Shown here: positions 13,805 to 19,177 of the stretch, piece after piece
How the letters are laid out: every line of letters starts with the position of its first letter
Numbering within the stretch: the first letter of the stretch is position 1
From: Palsa-851 sp035534435
Lineage (GTDB): Bacteria; Chloroflexota; Dormibacteria; Aeolococcales; Aeolococcaceae
Length of the DNA stretch: 19,177 nucleotides
Direction of reading: 5' to 3'
NCBI GenBank assembly: GCA_035534435.1
Contig: DATLRX010000107.1
Coordinates: 1-19,177, forward strand
Made by a program: the position numbers and the translations under genes
Notes under the pieces: generated by a model
Seen by the model: the letters and a program-made list of their open reading frames with translations, nothing else
Told to the model about the DNA's origin: nothing
The model's database searches: none

Positions 13805-14623
13805 ATGGCAGGCGAAGAACGCCGGATCGAAATAACGGGAGATGACGCGGCACCCTCGACGGCGCTCCGGGACGGCCGTGTCGTGTTGCGTGAGGCGCGG
13901 CCATGGAGCAGGTCGGTGATTGCGTTGTTGCAGCACCTGGAACGGGTTGGGTTCGAAGGCGCCCCGCGCGCCGTGGGCGATGGTTTCACATCCGATGGAC
14001 GAGAAGCCGTCACCTACATTCCCGGGTCTTCACCCCATCCCAGAGCATGGGACGACCCCGCGCTCGTGGCGCTCGGCACACTGCTTCGCGGACTGCACGA
14101 CGCCGCCGCATCGTTCGACGTCCCGGACAACGCGTGCTGGCAGCCATGGTTCATTCGTGACCTCGCCGGGCAGCACCCGGTCATCGGGCACGGCGACACG
14201 GGACCGTGGAATGTCGTGGCGCGAGACAGCATCCCGGTGGCGCTCATCGATTGGGAGTTCGCGGGCCCTGTCGACGCTGTATGGGCCCTCGCTGAGACGG
14301 CATGGCTCAATGCTCAACTCCACGACGACGACGTTACGGAGCGATTTGATCTCCCGAGCCCTGAGCACCGCGCCCACCAGGTTCGGCTCCTCCTCGACGG
14401 ATACGGGCTTGCCAGGCCGGATCGAGTGGATTTCGTGGACAAGATGGTTGAGATCGCGGTGCACAGCGCCCGCGCCGAGGCGGTGCAATACGGGGTCACT
14501 CCCGACACAGCCGCCGCGATCGCGGCGTCCGGGTACGCCGTCATGTGGGCGATCACGTGGCGAGCGCGGAGCGCATCGTGGATGATGCGCCACCGCAGGA
14601 TTCTCGAGCGCGCGCTGGCCTGA
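13805..14623 (+). CDS. APH-fold (aminoglycoside phosphotransferase family) protein
   Basis: A 272-aa kinase-fold protein of the APH family. The catalytic loop reads IGHGDTGPWNVV, with H-G-D at residues 129-131 and the metal-binding Asn at 136. The following LIDWEFAGP places the second metal Asp at 149. The N-lobe has REARPWSRSVIALLQHLERV and RAVGDGF rather than a clear ATP-anchoring Lys, as in the branch of small-molecule kinases common in actinobacteria that are not drug-resistance enzymes. The substrate is unknown; calling it aminoglycoside resistance would be unwarranted. The ATG at 13805 has GGAAG 9 nt upstream; a GTG at 13781 would add eight residues. It ends 70 bp from a convergent membrane protein gene. 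Confidence 0.82.
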   Translation: MAGEERRIEITGDDAAPSTALRDGRVVLREARPWSRSVIALLQHLERVGFEGAPRAVGDGFTSDGREAVTYIPGSSPHPRAWDDPALVALGTLLRGLHDAAASFDVPDNACWQPWFIRDLAGQHPVIGHGDTGPWNVVARDSIPVALIDWEFAGPVDAVWALAETAWLNAQLHDDDVTERFDLPSPEHRAHQVRLLLDGYGLARPDRVDFVDKMVEIAVHSARAEAVQYGVTPDTAAAIAASGYAVMWAITWRARSASWMMRHRRILERALA

Positions 14624-14693
14624 CGGTATCCGCTGTTCGACCTCCATCCTGTCGAACGTCGTGTGCGTACAACCGCTGACGCGCGTACGCTGC

Positions 14694-15074
14694 CTACGGC
14701 GACAACGGCACGCGCCTTCGGGCCCCGGACCGCGGAGCGAACACGTGCCTCAGTGTCGATCCAGCCCACAACACCACGAACAGCGCCATGAACGCGGCGA
14801 GGACCCCAAGGCTGTTGGTGATCACGGTGACGATGCCGACAGTCACCAGGGCCGTCACCAGGAACCCGGCGATCGTCCGCCACGGTCCGGGCTTCGACAC
14901 GGTCACGGACTCACCCGCGACAGCGCACGCAACCAGTCCGAGCACCAGTCCGGTCGCGGCCACCCCGCGGGCATCAGCGATGAACGCCACCGTTGCGCCA
15001 CCGGCGATATTCACATACAGGACGGCCATCGTCGCCATGATCAGCGTTGCGATGACATCTCGTACGACCCTCAT
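14694..15074 (-). CDS. Small four-helix membrane protein, unknown function
   Basis: A 126-aa hydrophobic protein. Helices fall at about residues 6-32 (VIATLIMATMAVLYVN onward), 38-54 (GVAATGLVLGLVACAVAG), 67-84 (IAGFLVTALVTVGIVTV) and 87-105 (LGVLAAFMALFVVLWAG), with a basic Arg-rich tail. The start at 15074 is firm: AAAGGAGG lies 7 nt upstream. The first helix is followed by NIAGGATVAFIADARG, a Gly-rich turn. No catalytic motif is visible and I do not recognise the family. It is a single-gene unit, convergent with the phosphotransferase gene and divergent from the ABM-like gene. Confidence 0.75.
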   Translation of the reverse strand: MRVVRDVIATLIMATMAVLYVNIAGGATVAFIADARGVAATGLVLGLVACAVAGESVTVSKPGPWRTIAGFLVTALVTVGIVTVITNSLGVLAAFMALFVVLWAGSTLRHVFAPRSGARRRVPLSP

Positions 15075-15274
15075 CGTCGCACCTCCTTTGGACCAAGCTG
15101 AGCCGTCATTCACGTATTGATCGTTGCTCGGGGGATGCCACTCGTGCCAGGGCCGAATGTCATCTCAGGATGGGTCGAGTAGCTCTGGTCGGGCGCGCGT
15201 GCAGAACGTGCGCCACGGCCACCTGATAGGCTTCCGCGCAGTTCGTAACCGCGAACATTCCGAGGAGCCTTCAC

Positions 15275-15541
15275 ATGACGACGCTGAAGCGGCATCACGC
15301 CGCTGGGATGCCTCCTGAGGCATACGACCACGTGGTTGGGGTCGTCGCTGACTCGCAGCTGGCCGCCGACGGCTTCGTCGCTCATTACGGTGTCGTTGAC
15401 GGCGATGGCATCACCGTCATTGAGATCTGGGATTCGAAAGCGCAACACGACACGTGGTTCGACGCGAACGTCAAGCCGCTTCTGCCCCCGGGCACTCCCG
15501 ATCCGGAGTTCTGGGAGATCCGAGGAAGCCGCACGAAGTAG
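15275..15541 (+). CDS. Small dimeric alpha/beta-barrel (ABM-like) protein
   Basis: An 88-aa protein whose pattern, YDHVVGVVADSQLAADGFVA, GITVIEIWDSKAQHDTWFDA and a final PEFWEI strand, fits the ferredoxin-like dimeric alpha/beta barrel of antibiotic-biosynthesis-monooxygenase-like proteins. In this superfamily the WDS-x4-H-x2-W-F stretch is the usual strand-helix junction (typically W-x-S-x-x-x-h). Substrates vary from quinones to haem and cannot be assigned. The ATG at 15275 has GAGGAG 7 nt upstream. It is a lone gene between two divergent/convergent neighbours. DUF-level annotation only. Confidence 0.7.
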   Translation: MTTLKRHHAAGMPPEAYDHVVGVVADSQLAADGFVAHYGVVDGDGITVIEIWDSKAQHDTWFDANVKPLLPPGTPDPEFWEIRGSRTK

Positions 15542-15711
15542 CTCCGGCCAGCCTGACGGTTCGCGCCCGAGGGTTACGACGGTCGACGGTCCGTCACAAC
15601 AAAGTGCTTCATCTCGCGACCGGCATCCGCCTTGTCATCGCCCCGTCACAGCGCTCGAAGTTGGTCGCCGCCATCCATGGTCGGAGGCACCCCGGCGAGC
15701 GCGTCGTCCAC

Positions 15712-16674
15712 TCACGCTGAGACGGGCGCGACAGTGTCGCAGCACAGCACGCGAAGGGCGGCAGGCACGCAGCGCACGGTGATATCGGACCCCGGCGGGA
15801 TGTCGATCGTCTCGCCATCCAATTGCGCGGGGCCGCCGGCCTCCCAATGGACGGTCATGCTCGCACGCTGCGTCTGCTCACCCAGTCCCACAAGCGCCCG
15901 CAGGCCGAGCCAGGTCATCCGTAGCCATGCGACCCCTCGGCGGTGGGGCACTGCGACGACCTCCATCAGCCCGTCGGCGCGTCGCGAGTTCGAACTCACG
16001 CGGAGGACCTTTGCCATCGTCGGGATGATGTGCCAGCTGAGGCTGTCGAGACAAGCCTCCTCGCCATCGACGACGACCGTGATCGGACGGATCCGGAATA
16101 CTGTCAGCGGGACAAGGGTCAGGTTGGTGAGCATCCGGCGCCGGCGATGATTGACAGCCGAAGCACCCGTGGCCAGCGCGCCGATCGCAGCGTATGAGAG
16201 TGCGTATTGCGTGGCTTCCATACCACCACCGGTCCGATATGAGACCTCGAGGATGTCGACGCGAACGGGCGGCGTTGACAACGCGTTCTCGAGCCGGATC
16301 CTTCGGGAACGCGGCCAGCTCCGGTGCTGGTCATTGGCATTACCGGCGGGGCATATGACGAGCACCGCCCGGCTACCGCTTGAGGCGGTCGCGGCCAGGA
16401 TGCCATTGGCGATTTCGTTGAGGGTTCCGTCTCCGCCGATTCCGATGATCGTCGCGTCGAGGTGCTCGGTCGCCCATGTTTCCGCGATCGCGCGAGCGTG
16501 GCCCACATGCTCACTCTTCACGAGGTCCACCTGGCGTCCTGCCGGCGGCGCCAGCCGCTGACGCGCGGCTTGCGCAATGCCGTCGGCTCGCCGGGAGAGC
16601 GGATTCCCGTTCGCAATGATCACGACGGCTTCACTCGGCCGCAGCGGCTCCCGAGACCGACCAGCGGCGGTCAC
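15712..16674 (-). CDS. Diacylglycerol kinase catalytic-domain (lipid kinase) family protein
   Basis: A 320-aa lipid kinase of the DgkB/YegS-like family, which phosphorylates diacylglycerol, sphingoid or related lipids at the membrane. The first strand ends in ANGNPLSRRADG (21-32), the ATP site is GGDGTLNE (80-87), and PAGNAND is at 109-115. The C-terminal lobe has DGLMEVV (234-240) and LDGE (285-288), both standard. The PAGNAND stretch replaces the usual L-G-T-G-N-D, a variant also seen in some actinobacterial relatives to my knowledge. The start is a GTG at 16674; no clear ribosome site is seen. It faces a divergent VOC gene across 233 bp and a convergent ABM-like gene at its end. Confidence 0.85.
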   Translation of the reverse strand: MTAAGRSREPLRPSEAVVIIANGNPLSRRADGIAQAARQRLAPPAGRQVDLVKSEHVGHARAIAETWATEHLDATIIGIGGDGTLNEIANGILAATASSGSRAVLVICPAGNANDQHRSWPRSRRIRLENALSTPPVRVDILEVSYRTGGGMEATQYALSYAAIGALATGASAVNHRRRRMLTNLTLVPLTVFRIRPITVVVDGEEACLDSLSWHIIPTMAKVLRVSSNSRRADGLMEVVAVPHRRGVAWLRMTWLGLRALVGLGEQTQRASMTVHWEAGGPAQLDGETIDIPPGSDITVRCVPAALRVLCCDTVAPVSA

Positions 16675-16907
16675 GTAGGTTGGAACCCGGGTCCGTCACG
16701 CCACGATGTTCGGTCCACTCAGCAGTTATAGCCCGGGTGTCGGGGATCGCGCGCGCCGCTCCGTCCGGGGCACTGAGGCGCCGCGTCTGAGCCTTCGAAC
16801 GCGCGCAGCTCGAACCGAATCGCTGTCGGCATCCTCGCCGTCCGCGTCGCCCTCTGGCGCGCGTGCATGGGCTACTCTCCACCCACCCGAGTGCACAAGG
16901 AGGTTCG
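16675..16907. other. Divergent spacer, 233 bp
   Basis: This spacer separates the lipid kinase (minus) from the VOC gene (plus). A short CCCGGG-centred symmetry occurs twice (in the AACCCGGGT near 16685 and the GCCCGGGT near 16733), which is expected in such GC-rich DNA. The ribosome site of the VOC gene, AAGGAGG (16897-16903), closes the region. No promoter can be named with confidence. Confidence 0.35.
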
Positions 16908-17276
16908 ATGGCCAGCGTCCTGAACGAAATCGTCGTCGACTGCCGCGATGCCGAGAGCCAGGCGGCGTGGTGGTCACGCGTCCTCGGCTGGCCCGCCGTC
17001 TACGAGGAAAGCGGCTACTGGTGGATCTCGTCTGACGGTACCGAAGACGCCGCGCCGGCGCTGACCTTCATCCCTGTGCCCGAGGGCAAGACGGTGAAGA
17101 ACCGCATCCACATCGACCTCAATCCCTCGGGATGCGAGCAGGCCGAGGAACTGGAACGGCTGCTGTCACTCGGTGCGCGCCATCGGGACATCGGTCAGGG
17201 TCCGGACGTCTCGTGGGTCGTGTTGGAGGACCCGGAGGGCAACGAGTTCTGCCTGCTGCGCACCAGGAAATCATGA
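16908..17276 (+). CDS. VOC-superfamily protein (Glyoxalase_6-like)
   Basis: A 122-aa single-domain protein of the vicinal-oxygen-chelate superfamily, Glyoxalase_6-like branch. Visible signatures are IVVDCRDAESQAAWWSRVLG near the start, LTFIPVPEGKTVKNRIHIDL in the middle with the H-x-D strand, and WVVLEDPEGNEFCLL at the end (D-P-E-G-N-E-F is the hallmark). Many such proteins bind metals or small molecules without glyoxalase activity, so no reaction is claimed. The ATG at 16908 has AAGGAGG immediately upstream (16897-16903), a strong ribosome site; 15 extra upstream codons are non-coding by this criterion. It is followed 83 bp later by the glycosyltransferase on the same strand. Confidence 0.88.
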   Translation: MASVLNEIVVDCRDAESQAAWWSRVLGWPAVYEESGYWWISSDGTEDAAPALTFIPVPEGKTVKNRIHIDLNPSGCEQAEELERLLSLGARHRDIGQGPDVSWVVLEDPEGNEFCLLRTRKS

Positions 17277-17359
17277 GTGCAAGTAGCGAGAATGTCGCCC
17301 CGTGACAATCCCGACCAATCGCATCTGACCATGCCGCGATCCCACGACGCACGCCATCG

Positions 17360-18538
17360 ATGAAGGTACTCGCAGTCTGTGTTCCCGCTGCCGGGCACAT
17401 CAATCCACTGCTACCGCTGATCGAAGCTTTCGCTCACCAGGGAGACCGGATCGTGGTAGCCAGCGGCACCGAGATCGGTGCTTCCGTGGAGCGTGCGGGG
17501 GCCGAGCTCTGCCCCGCCGGACGGGGCGAGCAGGCGTGGTTCGAGGTACTCCGCGCGCGCGTCCGCGGCTTCCCCGGAGACGGGCTGCCACCGGAGCGGA
17601 TCAATCACTACTTCATCCCTCGCCTGTTCGCGGAGGTGGCGACCGCCGACATGATCGACGACGTGCTCGCGTGCGGTCGAACACTGGATCCCGATCTTGT
17701 CCTGTTCGAGACGTATGCGTTCGCCGGTCCGCTCGTCGCCGAGCTGCTCGGTGTGCCGGCAGTGCACCACGCCATCGGGGCGATGCTGGAGCGTGAGGTG
17801 CTCGAGCTGGCCAACGACGCGGTCTCGCCGTTGTGGCGATCATTCGGCATCAGCACACCGGGGTTCGCGGGCGTGTATCGCGGGATAACTGTCGCCATCT
17901 GCCCCTCATCGCTGGACGTGCTCGACGTCGCCGAGGGCGAGCGGCTCCCGCTACGTCCCGCACCGCCGCCTCAAACGCCACCGGCCCTCACCGGGCGTCC
18001 GCTCGTGTACGTCACGCTGGGCACATTCTTCAACGCCAATCTCGACATCTTCAGAGCCGTGATCAACGGACTCGCCGATGAGCCGGTCGACGTCCTGGCG
18101 ACCGTCGGTGCCAACCAGGATCCGGCTGCGCTGGGGCCGCTGCCCGCAAACGCGCACGCCGAGCGGTTCGTTCCCCAGGCCACGCTGCTGCCGCGGTGTG
18201 CCGCGGTGGTGCATCACGCGGGCTCGGGGACGATGCTGGGGGCGCTGGCGCACGGGCTGCCGCAGGTGGTGATCCCGCAGGGTGCCGACAACTTCGTCAA
18301 CGCATCGCTGCTCGAACGCGCCGGGATCGGATCTTCCCTGCGACCCGGCGCGGTGAGCCCCGAGAACGTTCGCGCGGCGGTGCGCCGGGTCCTGGACGAG
18401 CCGAGCCATCGTGTGGCGGCCCGCCGAGCCGCAGCCGAGATCGCTGCGATGCCGAGCGCGGACGACGTGGCCGCAACGCTCCGTCAGCGTTTCGGCCACG
18501 GCAGCGGTGTCGCCGGCGACCCCGGAGGTGCAGGCTGA
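17360..18538 (+). CDS. GT1-family glycosyltransferase (UGT/MGT-like, GT-B fold)
   Basis: A 392-aa GT-B enzyme that moves a sugar from a nucleotide-sugar to a small-molecule or lipid acceptor. The N-terminal acceptor domain has PAAGHINPLLPLIEAF with the likely catalytic His at 13, and FETYAFAGPLVAELLGVPAV near 116-135. The C-terminal donor domain starts at about 213 (RPLVYVTLGTFF). Its donor-site motif reads VVHHAGSGTMLGALAHGLPQ at 284 onward, then IPQGADNFVNA, close to the macrolide/sterol glucosyltransferase pattern. Start ATG at 17360; no clear ribosome site. The stop lies 3 nt before the methyltransferase start, so the two are probably translated together. Acceptor and sugar unknown. Confidence 0.9.
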   Translation: MKVLAVCVPAAGHINPLLPLIEAFAHQGDRIVVASGTEIGASVERAGAELCPAGRGEQAWFEVLRARVRGFPGDGLPPERINHYFIPRLFAEVATADMIDDVLACGRTLDPDLVLFETYAFAGPLVAELLGVPAVHHAIGAMLEREVLELANDAVSPLWRSFGISTPGFAGVYRGITVAICPSSLDVLDVAEGERLPLRPAPPPQTPPALTGRPLVYVTLGTFFNANLDIFRAVINGLADEPVDVLATVGANQDPAALGPLPANAHAERFVPQATLLPRCAAVVHHAGSGTMLGALAHGLPQVVIPQGADNFVNASLLERAGIGSSLRPGAVSPENVRAAVRRVLDEPSHRVAARRAAAEIAAMPSADDVAATLRQRFGHGSGVAGDPGGAG

Positions 18539-18541
18539 CCC

Positions 18542-19174
18542 ATGACCGAGGTTGACCTACCACAGGGCGCGCGCGACCTCGCCCGCGCCACGCGTGCACG
18601 CGAGTTCGACGCAGAATACGCGTCGACGCCGCCGTGGGACATCGGCCGACCACAGCAGGCCTTCCAGCGGTTGGCCGACACCGGACAGCTGCGCGGCCGC
18701 GTCCTCGACGTCGGGTGCGGTACCGGCGAGCACGCGCTCATGGCGGCCCGTCTCGGCCTGGAAACGACGGGGATCGACACCGCGCCGACCGCGATCTCCA
18801 TCGCCAGGCGAAAAACGCAGGAGCGTGGCCTGACCGTTGCCTTCTTGGTGGCCGACGCGCTCGAGCTGGCAGCCCTTGGCACCGCATTCGAGACCGTGCT
18901 CGACTGCGGCCTCTTCCACATCTTCGACGACGACGATCGCCCACGCTACGTCGACAGCCTGCGAGCGGCGATTCGCCCGGGCGGCCGCTTCCACATGCTC
19001 TGCTTCAGTGATCGCGAGCCAGGCGACTGGGGGCCGCGACGGGTCCATCCTGAGGAGATCGAAGCCGCGTTCTCTGACGGATGGCTCGTCGACTCGATCG
19101 AGGCCGACACCCTCGAGGTGACCATCACCGACGCCGGCGTGGCTGCGTGGCTGGCGTCGATCACCCGAGCGTGA
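18542..19174 (+). CDS. Class I SAM-dependent methyltransferase
   Basis: A 210-aa enzyme with the SAM-binding motif I VLDVGCGTGEHAL at residues 54-66, the acidic D79 of motif II in TTGIDTAP, and an FETVLDCGLFHIFDD motif near 115-130. A PPWDIGRPQQAF stretch at 30-41 resembles the thiopurine/halide-type methyltransferase entry. The gene is complete: TGA at 19172, three bases from the window end. It starts 3 nt after the glycosyltransferase stop; a GGAGG at 18524-18528 inside that gene, 13 nt upstream, may serve it. It probably methylates the same compound that the glycosyltransferase modifies, or another small metabolite; this is inference from the pair. Confidence 0.88.
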   Translation: MTEVDLPQGARDLARATRAREFDAEYASTPPWDIGRPQQAFQRLADTGQLRGRVLDVGCGTGEHALMAARLGLETTGIDTAPTAISIARRKTQERGLTVAFLVADALELAALGTAFETVLDCGLFHIFDDDDRPRYVDSLRAAIRPGGRFHMLCFSDREPGDWGPRRVHPEEIEAAFSDGWLVDSIEADTLEVTITDAGVAAWLASITRA

Positions 19175-19177
19175 ACC

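Noticed and set aside
13805..14623. Aminoglycoside resistance gene
   Set aside because: Only the APH fold is evident; the N-lobe differs from characterised resistance enzymes and the branch is common in chromosomes with other or unknown substrates.
14665..14690. GCGTAC/GTACGC hairpin as terminator between convergent genes
   Set aside because: Six-base-pair stem with a 14-nt loop and no T-run; too weak to call.
15241..15256. GTTCG-N6-CGAAC inverted repeat as an SOS (LexA) box
   Set aside because: The half-sites are in the reverse order of the actinobacterial CGAAC-N4-GTTCG box and the spacer is 6 nt, so it is not a LexA site.

Overview
The window is high-GC chromosomal DNA whose gene content suits a free-living Actinomycetota bacterium. 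The signs are a sugar-binding lipoprotein with an AAAC lipobox followed by a Ser/Gly linker, a giant LuxR-type ATPase regulator, a DUF4242 protein, a COG4315 secreted repeat protein, a Glyoxalase_6-type VOC protein and an actinobacterial-style NDH-2. There is no rRNA, tRNA, CRISPR array, insertion sequence, integrase or phage gene, and nothing fixes a genus. It reads as ordinary chromosome with many short transcription units facing both ways, not as one large system.

Layout. Positions 1-1623 (minus): the 5' end of a sugar ABC transporter ATPase gene, preceded by a XylF/ChvE-like sugar-binding lipoprotein, with a GC-rich hairpin between them. A perfect 9-bp inverted repeat and a TTGACA box lie upstream. 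Positions 1986-2546 (plus): a DUF1905/YdeI-type protein whose 3' end overlaps the end of a minus-strand pair made of a YkoP-like protein and an eight-helix flippase-like (LPG-synthase TM / UPF0104) membrane protein. Positions 4660-5952 (plus): type II NADH dehydrogenase. Positions 5972-8593 (minus): an 873-aa AAA-ATPase/LuxR regulator. It is divergent from a DUF4242 gene (8786-9058) across a palindrome-rich 192-bp spacer. Then comes a secreted two-domain COG4315 protein (9147-10145) closed by a strong terminator. Positions 10356-13241 (plus): a 961-aa membrane PAS-GGDEF-EAL cyclic-di-GMP enzyme with intact motifs.

Positions 13472-14623 (plus) hold a 63-aa zinc-ribbon protein and an APH-fold phosphotransferase. 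Positions 14694-15074 (minus) encode a small four-helix membrane protein and 15275-15541 (plus) a small ABM-like protein. Positions 15712-16674 (minus) encode a diacylglycerol-kinase-family lipid kinase. Positions 16908-19174 (plus) run VOC protein, GT1 glycosyltransferase and SAM methyltransferase, the last two only 3 nt apart.

How the genes may work together (inference): the first two are sugar import. The flippase-like/YkoP pair looks like envelope or lipid work. NDH-2 feeds the quinone pool. The LuxR regulator may control its divergent DUF4242 neighbour and the secreted protein. The glycosyltransferase/methyltransferase pair may decorate a lipid or small molecule. The points most worth checking are the apparent lack of a standard start codon for the YkoP-like gene, the palindromes at 8594-8785, and the repeats upstream of the sugar-binding and flippase genes.
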